Below are positions 35,890 to 47,904 of a stretch of DNA of 64,000 nucleotides, piece after piece; position 1 is the first letter of the stretch; every line of letters begins with the position of its first letter. This DNA comes from Lumnitzera littorea (taxonomy: Eukaryota; Streptophyta; Magnoliopsida; Myrtales; Combretaceae): positions 49,702,236 through 49,766,235 of the forward strand of contig JAMXBB010000008.1 of NCBI GenBank assembly GCA_024138015.1, read 5' to 3'. The translations under genes and the position numbers were made by a program. The notes below the pieces were generated by a model. The model was given only the letters and a program-made list of their open reading frames with translations. It had not been told where the DNA came from and ran no database searches.

Positions 35890-37700
35890 TATGGCCTATC
35901 AACATTGAATCTTCTTTCTCCTCTTGTTGACTGATAATACCTCTCAACCGAAGCAACCAAGAAGACGACAAGAGTGGAATCTGGAGAACTGAACTCGAAT
36001 TTGTTCTAATCAACCGGCTCAAACATAAAATATCTATGTATTAAAAGTGAAGCCGCTTTTACTATCTTAGTTAATAGTTTTAAACTCCTCAAATTTTTAT
36101 TTTTGAAGTGTCAAATCTTTCTATCGCTAATATAATTTTATGAATAATCACCAAATTTTATTTTATGTTTTCTCCTTTCTATTTTTAAATAATTTTATTT
36201 TAAATTATTTATTTTTATTCTTTAGCTTCTAGTGAGAAATGTTAGGCTTAAAGATTTTATTGATATGAAATATTAATAAAAATACAAAATGAATATTAAT
36301 ATTTAAAATGAGATTATTAATGTCACATCCCTGCAGGTTGAGTTTAGCTTGATGCATATTTTTCTACTTCAATAGTATTAAGGCTTAAACTAACTATCTG
36401 ATCCACAAAATTTTAAAGATAATCTTCGATTTCATAAACTAGGATCTTTCATTTATTAACAGTATAGAATCCCCAAGCACAATCATAAAATTAATGAAAT
36501 TTGTTAATCTATCCAATTTAAATTCACATATTAATCACTAGATGTTGTATCATCACTTCCATTGTGGCATAGAAATCTAAGTCTTACAAAATAATTGAAA
36601 TCTAAAAATTTTTAAGGGGTTGAGTTAGGAAACCCAATGCATAACTACTGTACAAATATACACGTATGCAACATTCACATATGGCCTAATCTGAATAGAC
36701 ACAACACAACCCTATCCAATTCAAAAACTGGATCCACTTAGGTTCGGTTTCCATTTGTGCCAGAATTGCAACTCAACACCTGCAACAATAAGTAAGCTCA
36801 TATGCCCATCAACTACGACACATATATCAAGGGATGGAAGCAGGATTGAAACATTTGCGGTGGCTATTTTGGGGGGAGGGAATGGGCATCGTCAACATGA
36901 TTAGAAACAGAGTAGATGGTATTAAAAAATCACTTTTGTTTGTCATTCTTCTAATCTTTTAAATACATTATTTGTTGTAGATTTTGAGTGATTGGAATTT
37001 GTTATTCTTCTCGGCTTGAACAACATATTAATTGTAACCATCATTCTTATAACTCAATTTTTAATATTAATTTTCAGTAATAAATAAGAAAAATGTAAGT
37101 GAAATTAATGTATCAAGTCATAAATATTTAATTAGACATGCACGTTAAAACCATATGAAATTTTTATTAAATGCCTTACCTACAATTTATGATAAAACGT
37201 ATAAAACATTTTATGTTATAGATAATATAATGAATTATACATATTATTATAACACATATTATGGCCTAAGTGTCACATATTAGAAACTATATCATATAGA
37301 TTTATCTATAATTTATAATATAATTTACTATATAGATTAGATCATCTAATGTTTGCATTTGTATGGTAATTATGATATCATATTATCAATAAAATTTATT
37401 ATATTTGATTGTAAGTCTAGTCATTCGATATTTTTGTGGTTCAATTTATGATAGCCTAACTTGTGAATATTATTTAATATTTATAATTGAATGCACTCTA
37501 TGAAAACAAAGAGAAAATCAATAAAAAAATTATTATTTTTTTTGCTAATCTTATGTAGATATAATCATATCATTAAAATAGGTTAAATATATTAAGTTAT
37601 AACTTTGAAATCAAATTTGAATAAATGAAAATATGAAAATTCCTTTGTTTTTATTGATAAAGAAGAAAAATTAGAATACAAAACCCATTTTTTAATTTAC
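35890..37700. other. Upstream flank of AOX and degenerate LTR-like DNA; no gene
   Basis: 35890-36300 is plain AT-rich 5' flank. From about 36321 the sequence starts TGTCACATCCCTGCAGG, an LTR-like beginning. Near 36778 it has ACCTGCAACAATAAGTAAGCTCAT, which resembles the motif seen in family III LTRs on the minus strand. This may be a decayed LTR fragment of that kind. 36900-37700 shows nothing recognisable. Confidence 0.35.
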
Positions 37701-37779
37701 TTACCAAAACTGAAATATCTTGTCTTTTTTAAAATCTAAACAAAGGTTCCCTTTACTAATATGTTGGTAAAATAAACTA

Positions 37780-38090
37780 TCACAACTAATTGTATTTTTT
37801 AAGAGAATAAGTATTTTCGGAAGCCATAATGCAACATTCTTCTATCATACATCCAAGTTTCATCAGCAAAATATTAGCAACATCCATTAAAATAACATCA
37901 CATTTTACTTCATCTTCATAGTTATCAATTTTGAATGGAACTTTGACCTTCCTTTTGACTTATAGGGATCCTTTATGACCAATCCAATGCAAATCATATG
38001 GCTTTTGAAATGGCATGGTGCTCAATCAAGCACTATGAACATATGCACTAGAGATAAGATTAGTTTATTAATTCATTTACCTCCATCAAT
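37780..38090 (-). pseudogene. Element V aspartic protease remnant
   Basis: Minus-strand blocks: IIIDGGK, where the family has IIDSGS; then VPFKIDNYEDEVKCDVILMDVANILLM and WMYDRRMLHYGF. These match the C-terminal half of Ty3 protease, which reads KDEVLCDVVPM...LLGRPWQ.DR...H.G. The active Asp is kept but its Ser is Gly. A frameshift separates the last two blocks. Confidence 0.72.
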
Positions 38091-38339
38091 AATAAAAGAA
38101 CATATCTCTCACCCTTTACTAATCCTTTAGCATAAAATAAATCCTCTATCTACTCTTCCTCTTTTGACAGATTGATGTGAAACCCTTGCCAAGCCACTAA
38201 GGATATAGCATCTCCTTTGCCCCTTTAGAACCATCCCTCTCCTCATTATGCTCCTTAAAGCTGGCCTCAACATCATCACCCTCCTCTTCACTTTATTACT
38301 TTCACCTTTGCTATTTCACTCTTTAGAATCATGACTCTT

Positions 38340-39060
38340 CTGTTTAGACATTTAGAAGCAAGTTGCCCAAATCTTAAGCACTTAGATACTTCTAATCATT
38401 CTCCTACACATAATAAATCTTGGGCTTAGATTGCCTTTCTCAAAACTTGTGTACTCCTTTTTAAGTTCAACATTCTTATACTTTTCTTGCTCTATTGTGG
38501 CTTCTAATTTATGAGCAAGATTAACCAATCTGCTTTTAGTTCTTTGTCATTACCTCGAGACTCTTAGTGTCAATTTGATTACATTATATAGAGATTATGA
38601 GATTGTGGTCCTACAACATCTGTAATCTCATACTTCAACCCTAAAATAAACATTGCTATAGTTTGTTCCATAAGCTCCTTCACTTCACACCTTATCAAAA
38701 GTCCCATATTCATATGCATAAACTTCTACAAATATTTCCTCTCATCTCATATTTTGCAACCTCATAAACACTTCTTGTTTCTAGTAGTATGGTATAAATC
38801 TCTTCCTTAGAACTCTTTTCATCATTTTCTATGTAATCACTTCTACTTCATCATCTTACTATCTTTAAGCCCTCACATTCCTCTACCATAGTGACGCGTA
38901 TCTCGTAAACTCTGAAGTAGCCATTTTAATTTCATTAAGTGTATCATATTTATAACATTCAAATAATCCCTCATGAGCCACTTATTGTCCTATGTTTGAT
39001 TTAGTTGAAATTTTCAGTTTCTTCTATTCTTGCTTAATTGTCTTGATCTAGTTTATTGAT
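38340..39060 (-). pseudogene. Element V gag, 3' part
   Basis: Minus-strand VAHEGLFECYKYDTLNEIKM, then ATSEFTRYASLW and later FIPYY and MRLQNM blocks follow the plant retrotransposon gag pattern (KKVKLVSLEFTDYASIWW, then RRRFVPSYY, then KLQ.LKQ). A knuckle remnant (CLRFGQLASKC) lies near 38350. Stops are TAG/TAA at Trp and Gln positions. This piece was joined to 45118-45289 before the LINE arrived. Confidence 0.8.
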
Positions 39061-39339
39061 CATGTTTTACATTCATTATTCATATTATCTTATTCATAGT
39101 TTACTCTCATTTCAATTATGTTTTGTCTTTATTCTGTTAGCACATTTAGCATCACAAAATCTAGTTTGTATCTCCTTTGTTAATTTGTTCTATTTTTAAG
39201 ACTTGTTATACTCTTTTACCTTTAAATCTTCCTTCTCAAAGTCTATTGGTTGTATAGTTTGTTTCCACTTTCATAATTGTAGAGTCTCATGTACTTTGGT
39301 TCATTGTAAAACCTTTAACTACTCTAAATGTTTGGTACA

Positions 39340-40790
39340 ATGATTATTCTAAGTAATGAGGAAATAGTGTCGAATGCTTATGATCTAAAAACAAGATGTA
39401 ATTCATTGAGTATCCATCTAGTTAGAAAAGTAGTAGTAGAGAAATTGGTCTTACAGGCTACTGTTTTAAACATTTTAATTAGAGCTTAGGAAATACTTCG
39501 AAAGATAACTATTGCTCATCTTAGCAGTAACCTATTTATTACTAATACTCCTGATGAACATATGGTACATTGTATCCTTAGTCTTCAACCATGGTCTATT
39601 CTATGTTATTTGTTTACTATTAAAAGATGGGAGACTTCTAAAGAACTAAATGATTTGGATTTCACTAATATTACCTTTTGGGTGCAAATTCATGGCTTGC
39701 CTCTTCATATGATGACAATTAAAATTACATTTACTTTTGGTTCCAAGCTAAGGAATGTGTTGATGGTAGAAGATGTAACTATACCCAAATGTAAGTTCTT
39801 GTGAGTCAAAGTTTCTTTCCCTTTTGATAAGTCTTTACTATCTGGTGTTTGGCTTAAAACATCTACAATTGAAAAAAGTTGGATTAAGTTCAAGTTTAAA
39901 CGTTTGTCGATTTTCTATTTAGCCTATGGCCTGATTGGGCATAATGAAGATAACTGTAGTTTAAAGAATGATCTAAACTTTCTTCATAAGCATCTGGAAA
40001 TTTGTTTGAAAGCTATGTCCATAGTGGATCTAGAAAGTGGAGATGTAATGGTTATTGATCTTCGTAGGGAGCCACTTCAAATGGTTGATGTGGTATGATT
40101 GCTAGTTAATTATCCTATTTTATCTGACGCGCTTCTTCCCATGCCCACATCAGTTAAAGGTTCCATTCCATCTCTTACTTCTATGACACTTATATCTGAC
40201 TATCCGTTCATAGATATTGCTAAGGAGAATAAAATGTTGCTATCTCAACAGTTGAATGCTTCTTCTATGAAAGGGAAGATTAAATTATTAGACCTTAGGC
40301 CTTCTACTTCTTCATGCCTTGTATCCCCTATCAAGTCTACCCTACCTATTATTGTAAATTTAGTAGTTTCCATGACCTAACCCTATCCCTTTACACTCGT
40401 ACAGTCTTCATGAAACACGAATCCTACCATCCTTGCCCCTTTAGCCCTAATCTCACAATCCCTAATTGACTTGTCACCTTTCACCCTATGACTTGATGTC
40501 TATTGACCTCCATCACGATTTTACAACCTTACATACCGTTTTACAAAATAGTCTCCTAAACTCCCCTCCAAGCTTCTCCAAATCAATCTTCTCTTTAACC
40601 CCACTACTTACCTTAGATACCCAATCAACCCTAATTTCACCCATGGCCCCAATCACTCTCCTTGAAGTGATTGCACCTACAATATGAACTAGACTCCCAA
40701 TTTCAACAGTCTTCAACATTGGCCTAGAAGATTGGTAGTTCCATAAAACCACAACAACAAAAGAATTGTTATTCCAAGAGTAAGCATGGT
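39340..40790 (+). pseudogene. LINE ORF1 (DUF4283 and CCHC knuckle), degenerate
   Basis: Blocks at 39420-39800 read HCILSLQPWSI, TIKRWETSKELNDLDF, ITFWVQIHGLPLHMM and FGSKLRNVLMVED. This is the DUF4283 domain of plant L1 ORF1 proteins (PWSF, FWVQIHGLP). At 39905-39958, RLSIFYLAYGLIGHNEDNCS matches the following zinc knuckle with the first two Cys lost. Pieces at 39904-40098, 40099-40380 and 40466-40687 continue the low-complexity Pro/Ser-rich tail. Confidence 0.8.
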
Positions 40791-40894
40791 TTTAGGTTGT
40801 GTATTGCTCGTAAAGTGATCCAACAATGAATTGAGTTTGATCTATTGGAAGTTTCTATGATTCACTCTCTTGATTAATATTATTGGTTCTATGG

Positions 40895-41650
40895 CTATTC
40901 GTCAACAGCTACGCGGTTATAGTGATTTCTTTTTGTTGGAATTGTCAAGGTGTAGGGCAAGCCTTAAAAGTTTGTAAACTTGAGCAACTTGTCCACAAGT
41001 ATCAACCCCTTTTCATCTTTTTGATGGAAACTTGTAATAAGAGTAGTAAGATTGATCCCATTCAAAGGAGACTCAAGTATGGATCTCATCTCTATGTTAA
41101 TCTTATTAGATTGTTGAATAGGTTAGCTTTATGGTGGCAAGATGGTTTTTAGTTAGATATTATTGGAATGGATAAAAATGTATTGTATGTTCCTTTTGTT
41201 GAAGCTATGAAAGGAGTATGAGTTCGAATCACTTTTTGTTACACTCCTTTAACTTTAGATCAAAGGTTGAAGTTATGGGATAGATTTCGTACTTTAGCTC
41301 ATAGTATATCTTCTCCATAGATGATTGTTAGGGATTTGAATGAAGTTATGTGTAATTCTAAGAAAAGTGGTGGTAGAGAAAAGCTAAGTTATCAAATTTT
41401 GAGATTCCTTAGTATGATTTCAGATTGTAATTTATTTGATGTTGGGTTTCAAGGCCAATGTTATACGTAGTCTAATCATCAAGAAAACGAAGTATGGTTT
41501 AAGGAGAGGTTAGATAGAGTACTTATTAATTCATCATGGTTGGACACTTTCCTTACTATGCAAGTTGTCAATTTACTTACCCATGCATTTGACCACTCCC
41601 TTATTCTTATTCAACTTCAGATCAGTAAGAGTCCATGACAACCAATTTTC
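40895..41650 (+). pseudogene. LINE ORF2 apurinic-type endonuclease, degenerate
   Basis: Begins VISFCWNCQGVGQALKVCKL and PLFIFLMETCN, matching the usual I.SWNCRG.G and FLMETK with the catalytic Glu present. Later blocks include a YTPL strand, MIVRDLNEVM where the family has GDFNE, a GFQGQCYT segment, WFKERLDRVLINSSWLD, and HAFDHSLIL, where SDHSP is usual. Target nicking by this enzyme starts insertion. TAG stops follow several blocks. Confidence 0.85.
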
Positions 41651-42059
41651 TGATTTAGGCAAACTTAGCTCAACATTGAAGGATGCAATAAGGTTATTCA
41701 AAATGCTTAAGAGAATAGCAATGGCATTCTTGATTTGAATGGCCTCCATAGTCAACTTTCATCATGTCAACAAGCACTCATGCATTGGAAAAAGAGGGCT
41801 ATGTGCAATAATGTCAAGTAAATCAATGATTTACATAACTAACTAGCTGAACTGTAAGATTTAGATGTTTTTTCTGTTTTACTTGAGGATGAATTAGAGA
41901 TTCATCAACAATTAGAGGTAGCCCAACAATAAGAAGAACTTTACTAGCATCAAAGATCATGTATTCAATGGTTGAAATGTAGAGATAGAAACATAACTTT
42001 CTTTCATAAGTCTACATTGAATAGGCGACTAAAGAATAGAATCTTGAGAATTAGGTCAG

Positions 42060-43230
42060 ATGATGGAGATTTGTGCAATGAGGAGCCTTTAATGCATGAA
42101 GCAATCTTGTGTTTTTTTTTTCAATAAATTGTATTCTTTAGAAGCATACCCTTTGCATCGGGAAGTCCATGAACAGATTGATTTAGTAATCACAATAGAA
42201 CAGAACATCTTGTTGACTCAACCTTTAGAATTGAATGAAGTTAAAGATGCAATTTTCCAACTAAGTAGGTTAAAGTCTCTAAGTCCTGATGGATTCAATA
42301 GAATTTTCTTCTAAATACATTGGAATATGATTGGACCCTACATCTTTGAAGTAGTTAAAAGCTTCGTGCATTGATGCATGATTCCATAAATCTTTAACAA
42401 TACTAATCTTGTCTTAATTCCTAAGATAGATCATCTTGAATTTATCTTGTAGTTTAGGCCTATTAGTTTATGTAATTTTTCTTATAAGATAATTTCTAAG
42501 GTTCTAGCAAATAGACTCCAACCATTATTAAATAGTATTATCTCCCCTTTCCAAAGTGCTTTTATACCTAGTTGTCTTATTCAGGACAATGTAATTGTGG
42601 CTTATGAGATTTTTCATTTTCTGAAATTAAATAAAAGTAGGAAAGAACATTTTTATGCTGTTAAAATAGATGTAGCAAAGGCGTATGATAAGGTTGAATG
42701 GAGTTTCTCATAAGCTATAATGCTTAGAATGGGTTTTTTCTAAGAAGTAGGTGTAGTAGATTATGTCTTGTGTTTCTTCAGTTTCGTATAATCTTTTGAT
42801 GTATGGAAAGCAAATAGGGCATTTTCTACCTATTAGAGGAATTCACCAAGGTGAGCCTTTGTTGCCATATTTATTTATCCTTGTGGCAAATTGTTTATCT
42901 AAGATGATTCAAAGAGCTAGTATGGAAGGCAATTTAAATGGAATAAAAAGGATTGGAGATAGCCATTTGTTAACTTACCTCTTTTTTGCCATCGATTCTC
43001 TCTTTTTTATGGAAGCTAAAAAGTCTAACTTTGAAAGTTTAAAAGAGATTGTTGAAGTTTATTGTCAGGTTTCTAGGCAAAAGGTTAATTATGGGAAAAG
43101 CTCTTTGGTCTTTAATGAGTCCACTCTAACCCAAGTTAGATTGGAGTATGTTGAGGTGATGCAAATCCTAATTGAAAATACTCCAAGTAAGTACCTTAGT
43201 CTCCTTATTACTTGGTGTTAGTTTAAGAGT
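42060..43230 (+). pseudogene. LINE ORF2 reverse transcriptase, degenerate
   Basis: A 152-codon open part (42763-43221) carries LPIRGIHQGEPLLPYLF, close to the usual GLRQGDPLSPYLF, and FFAIDSLFF, where the catalytic motif should be FADDSL. The first Asp of the pair has become Ile (FAID at 42985-42996). QVNYGKSSL-like text follows. Upstream, DAIFQLSRLKSLSPDGFN (about 42245-42300) is the conserved KSPGPDGF block. Broken by frameshifts. Confidence 0.9.
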
Positions 43231-44619
43231 TAAGCTTTAGCTTATGTAAAAGAGAGAATTGTTAGAAAACTACAAGGTTGGAAAAGAAATCTACTCTCTA
43301 CAAGGGGAAAGGAAGTTCTTGTTAAATCGATGGCATATGCTTTGCTAACTTATTCTATGAGTATTTTTAATTTCCTTAAAAAATGGTATAGAGAGGTAAA
43401 TAGTATGATTTCAAATTATTGGTGGGATGAAAGTAATCTAGGTAATAAAATTCATTAGAAATAGTGGAAAGACCTTACTAGATCTAAACATGAAGGTGGT
43501 ATAGGCTTTAAGGATTTGGAGTCTTTTAATCATTCTTTACTAAGGAAATTGGCATAAAGACCACTATAGAACTTGGATGCATTGTGGGCCAAGTTATGAA
43601 AAAGTCTTTATTTTCCTCATAATACTTTTTTGAATGTTTCTAGTAGAGATAAAACCTCTTGGGTGTAGTAGCGTGTGTTGGTAAGATGAGAGGCATTGGA
43701 AAAAGGACTTTTATGGAAAATTGGGGATAGACAATCTGTTAAGTTATAGATTGATCCTTAGATACCCTCATTGCCTACTTTCAACTTATCTTCTAAGGAG
43801 TTAGAGTTACATTTATAGGACTTGCTTATTACTGATGTACTTGATTAAGATACTTGTACTTGGAATCTCTTTCCTATATAGCATCTTCTTCATGAATGTG
43901 AAAGGGTTACTATATTGCAAATCCTAATTGTGTCTTACATGGGAAGGGATAGATTGATATGGGCAAAGGAGAGAGGTGGGGATTACTCGATTAAGAGTAG
44001 GTATCGTAATCTTAGATGTCTAATGGAAGAAAACAGACAGTTTAGTTCATCAAGATGAAATTTACTTAATAATAGGGAATGGAAGTTCATTTAGCATCTA
44101 GATTGCCAACCTAAATATAAACATATGTCGTAGATACTGTACCATAATAGTCTTGCAACTAACTCTAATATTTTTTACAAGAAACTCTTATCTTCAACCC
44201 AGTATCCTTTTTGTTGTAATGAAGAGACTGCATAACGCTTGGTTTTTCATTGTAAATGGATACATGTAGTTTAGTTTGCAACTTTTCACCTTAAAATTGA
44301 GGATTTTGCAATTTTAAGTGTCAAAGATTGGATCCAACAATTCATTTCTTCCACAACACGCAACAAAGCTAAGAACAAGCACTTCTTATCTTATATTGCA
44401 ACACTCATTTGGTTTATCTGGACACATCACAATTCATGTGTATTTAATCACTCGAATACACATACCGTCACAACTTCAATTAGGAAAGAGCTTTCTTTAT
44501 TTGAATTTACGAGGTCAATTTCAATTTTTGGTCTTTAACCTCCTTTGCACCAACGCTCCCTTCAACATTCTTCATTGCAACATCAGCAAATTCAATCAAA
44601 ATGGCAATGACCTAATGAA

Positions 44620-45010
44620 AACTTTGTAAAAATCAATTATGATGCTTCTTTGAATTTTCGAGAAAATTAAGGAGGAGTAAGGGTTGTATGTCATGATTCG
44701 AATGGTTCCTTGCTATGAGTTACTACAATTCCTATACCTCACGTGGATGTAGATTTCAATGAGGCTTTGGCTATACTTGAAGGACTAATTATTGCAAGAG
44801 CTATAGGATGGCAAAAAGTTCAACTTGAATTTGATTCTTCGGTTTAGTTAAGGCAATTGTAGACCCTTCAGTAGCTCATTAGAGACTAGCTAGAGTTATT
44901 CATTATATTTTATTTTTAAAATTTTTATTTCATAGTTGTTCTATTTCCTTTGTTAGTGGAAGTGCTAATGAATGTGCACATTAGGTTGCATCCTAGGTAA
45001 AATTTGGGAT
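44620..45010 (+). pseudogene. LINE C-terminal RNase H (plant type), degenerate
   Basis: KINYDASLNF, GGVRVVCHDSNGSLL, NEALAILEGLIIARAIGW, VQLEFDSSV and, in another frame, FVSGSANECAH. These follow the D-E-D order of the RNase H that plant L1 elements carry after the polymerase. Upstream at 44080-44290 a CxxC/HC remnant (FCCNEETA, VFHCKW) matches the usual zinc-binding linker. Confidence 0.78.
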
Positions 45011-45094
45011 ATGTTGTAGTTTTTAGGATTTCAATCCCCTATGCCATTTATTGTATTTCCTTTGTTTTATGTCTTCCAATGAATTCTCTTTGTT

Positions 45095-45115
45095 CAAAAA
45101 AAAGAAAAAAAAATC
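45095..45115 (+). repeat. A-rich tail of the LINE
   Basis: AAAAAAAAGAAAAAAAAA after the RNase H region marks the 3' end. The next base is inside the element V gag codons for SSPNDYLD on the other strand, which places the insertion exactly. Confidence 0.8.
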
Positions 45116-45117
45116 TA

Positions 45118-45295
45118 GATAATCATTTGGAGAACTACAATCATCAAATTTAGGAATTTTCAATTTGACAGTCTTTAACCCTCTCGTTGGTTGATTCACT
45201 TCAACTACTCTTCCTATAATGAAATTGTCTCCTTCTCCTTCTAACAACTCATCATTCCTTCTAATATGCTTACCACCATTTCTTTGCACTTCATT
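45118..45295 (-). pseudogene. Element V gag, 5' part
   Basis: Minus-strand MQRNGGKHIRRNDELLEGEG, then VKLKIPKFDDCSSPNDYLD, matching the gag entry motif IP.FDG...P.DYL.W. The frame is then cut by the LINE tail, so the Phe-run and residues after DYLD are LINE sequence read in reverse. The remainder continues at about 39000. Confidence 0.85.
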
Positions 45296-45515
45296 ATTAT
45301 TTATGCCTCCTACATTATCTCTTAAATTCTAAATCAAAGTGTGTTGTGCAATAATCATTATTCTCATCATCTCTACAAGTTCTACTAATTGTTGACCTAC
45401 TTCATCCTCTACAACGTTCATTCCTCCTCTTCTGACAACTATTGTCTCCATTACAACATTTACACTCTCATTTGACATGTTGTAATTTCACAATAACAAA
45501 GCACATGCACCGAAA

Positions 45516-45527
45516 GTTTTGATACCA
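45516..45527 (-). other. Primer-binding site of element V
   Basis: Minus-strand TGGTATCAAAAC, 4 bases inside the LTR edge, matches 10 of 12 of the initiator tRNA-Met site. It shows that 45532-46485 is the 5' LTR. Confidence 0.85.
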
Positions 45528-45531
45528 AATA

Positions 45532-46485
45532 TGATGTGCCTAAATGCTTGGGAAATAAACTAGCACAAACCAATTGTGCAACATAAGAATAAAAGACTAG
45601 AACTTTTGATTTTTTAGGTTTTAAGATAATAAAAAGAACAAATTTTTGTTGGATATTCTTATAATATGATAAAAAGCAAATAAAAATAAAGGATGTTGAT
45701 AACTAGTAGAATTGGAAGTTAATAGTTAAACTAAAGTGGTGGTGTGTCTAAACTTCCACAATTGATATTTTCTATAGTTCTAGTGGAAATCAAACTAGGT
45801 TAATTGAAGTAGCCAATAAGACTCACAACTAGATATAAAAAAGGATTGCCACAATTAAAACAATATTCTAATCGATAGGCTCAATGACAAACACTTTCAA
45901 TATAAGGGATGGTGAATTTCATAGAATACTCCTAATGAGTGATAAGAACAAAATTCTTTTAATAGCAATTGATAGATTGCTTTCCAATTCATTGGATTAT
46001 ATAATATTTATATACAAATCTAGTAAATACTAGAAATGATATATAATAATTATATGAAGGAAATAACTATCTTAAAGAAAAAATATAATATAATGAAATA
46101 GAATAACTATTTAGATAATTGCACCCTAATTTATCTGGATCTATAATATTCTCTTCCCGCATTCAGAAGATTTGGAATAATGTCTTATTCAAATTATGAC
46201 TTGAAAGCTTAAATAAGTTCTTTTAGAAGTTGTTATTAGAAGCTTCTTTCATACCTCTCAAAAGCTTTATACTAAGATGACTTCTACCTGTTTGCAAAAG
46301 TAATGCCAATTTTTCCTCTACAATCATAATCTAGACTAATTTCATTCTTATAACTAATTCTTCTTGGATTCATAACATGTTCTTGATCAACTTTCCAACT
46401 TAATCAAAACCTTTTCCTCACCTTCTTTGACGCAAACTTCTTTTATGGCCTCATAAGACTAGACTGGGGATGTAGATTCCCATTA
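45532..46485 (-). repeat. 5' LTR of element V (954 bp)
   Basis: Begins TGATGTGCCTAAA and ends ATTCCCATTA. Ends and length match the solo LTR at 12455-13406 (952 bp). A TATATAAAT-like box reads on the minus strand near 45990-46010, consistent with minus-strand transcription. Confidence 0.82.
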
Positions 46486-46489
46486 GCTT

Positions 46490-47040
46490 ATTATTATCCA
46501 TTATAGGAAATGAGAAAATAGTCGTAGATAATTTTTTTTTATTCTAAGGCATTTAAATTAAGAACATGTCATACCAAAATGTAAAATTAAATTGTAAAAA
46601 GCCTTTACTATTAAAAACTTTTTTACTATTGTAAAGAGAATTTTAAAAGTATCATATGCTTGGTTCTCCTTTCGTACTCTCTTCTAGTGTTAAAAGCGAG
46701 CAAAAATGAAGAGAGAGAAATAAGAAATCCAAAAGAGTATATTGTAGAAGAGATGGGAAAAAAGAGAGGAAAAGGAAATGGTTTGGTTTAACTATAATAA
46801 TGATAATAAAAAATCTCAATATATTTTCATAAAGGTTATTGTCTTTACATTTGAAAATAAAATAAAGCTTTATTTCGTTTGCTTCAAAAATGGTTTTCTC
46901 CTTATAAATGTGAAAGGAGATTTTGTATTTTCATTTTCATTTGAAACATATTAACAATGACATATGTACTCTAGGTTTTTTTTTTCTATGTAAATGTTGT
47001 AAATCTTTACCAACCAAACAAGGCCTTACTTCCTTTTCCT
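46490..47040. repeat. Possible non-autonomous DNA transposon remnant
   Basis: The right edge (about 47010-47032) reads ACCAACCAAACAAGGCCTTA. Its reverse complement, TAAGGCCTTGTTTGG, resembles the terminal repeat of common plant MITEs. A weak partner, CTAAGGCATTTAAATT, lies near 46543. Internal text is also partly inverted (GGTTCTCC/GGAGATTTTG). Termini are too diverged to be sure. Confidence 0.3.
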
Positions 47041-47189
47041 TTTTCTTAATTGGTTGATATTAAAAAATGGATTTTTTTATTTGAATTAAGCCATTAAGAG
47101 GGGCTTTAATTGATTATTTTCAAAATTTAAATTTTTTAGAAAATTATTGATTACTTAGTAAATTTATTACAAAAGTTATTTATGTAAAG

Positions 47190-47900
47190 CGAATAAAAAT
47201 ATAAAAGGCTAAATTTAAAATTAGGCTTTAACCTTAATTAATTAAAATGGATTTGACTCTTTGGATTAGAGTGATAGGGCTCAAAAGTGAAGCCCATATA
47301 TATTTAGGATGATTAAGGGAATTTTAGCATAGTAAACTTGGAATAAGGCCTATTAAATTAGCTTGGCCAACACTAACCCTTCTTACTTTGGTTCACACAT
47401 CGAATGAGACCTTATAAAGCCTAATTCCATGAAGGAAAGTCCATTTAAGATCCACAAAAAAGAAAGGGTGAACTTTAGTTGATCATTATTGTAGTCTAAT
47501 GAATGAAATCAATAACCAACTTTTGTAAATACCCTATCATCCATCATTTGAACAAAAGAGAATGCTAACTAATGCCATCTTATTGCTAGATTTACTACTC
47601 AAATGATTATATATTAAATCTCCTCAAGAACACACATCCTATTTGTCACTCATTATGTTGTTTAATGTTATTCAACTCCTCCACCTATCACATTTTTAGT
47701 TAGAGCTTTACTAAAATCAACCCTTCTTCCCTTCCACTTTTCACTTGACCATCTTATGAGTATTATTCTAGTCATGTCATTTCCTTTAGTGACATATAAT
47801 GCATTTTTCATGCAACATGCAGGTGATCTACACATTCGAAATCCTATACCAACAAAAATAAAACAAATAAAGATAAAAAGTATGGGGATAAGGGAATCAA
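47190..47900. repeat. Repeat family X, uninterrupted copy
   Basis: Matches 50090-50141 at its left (AAAAGGCTAAATTTAA...GGCTTTAA) and about 52900-53330 at its right (TAAGATCCAC..., TTGATCATTATTG..., AATACCC, ATGCA/TGACCT blocks). It is a copy of the same sequence without family III copy c. The minus frame 47668-47904 is not recognised. Confidence 0.65.
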
Positions 47901-47904
47901 ACAA

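Larger units (their letters stand above)
39064..45115 (+). mobile_element. Plant L1-type LINE, full-length or nearly so, degenerate
   Basis: A non-LTR retrotransposon inserted into element V gag. In order: 5' leader, ORF1 with DUF4283 and a CCHC knuckle, ORF2 with endonuclease, reverse transcriptase and a C-terminal plant-type RNase H, then an A-rich tail (45095-45112). The left end is uncertain. ATCTAG...ATCAT-like words lie near 39045-39063 and after the tail at 45113-45127, so a diverged target duplication is possible. Stops and frameshifts pervade both ORFs. Confidence 0.85.
37700..46485 (-). mobile_element. Element V: truncated Ty3/gypsy element split by a LINE
   Basis: Minus-strand remnant with, from right to left, 5' LTR (45532-46485), primer-binding site (45516-45527), start of gag (45289 to about 45118), the LINE, rest of gag (about 39000-38400), a zinc knuckle (about 38350-38390) and protease (about 38080-37780). 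Reverse transcriptase, integrase and 3' LTR are absent; sequence similarity stops near 37700, so the 3' half was deleted. GCTTA after the LTR (46486-46490) would be one target copy; no partner was found. Confidence 0.82.
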
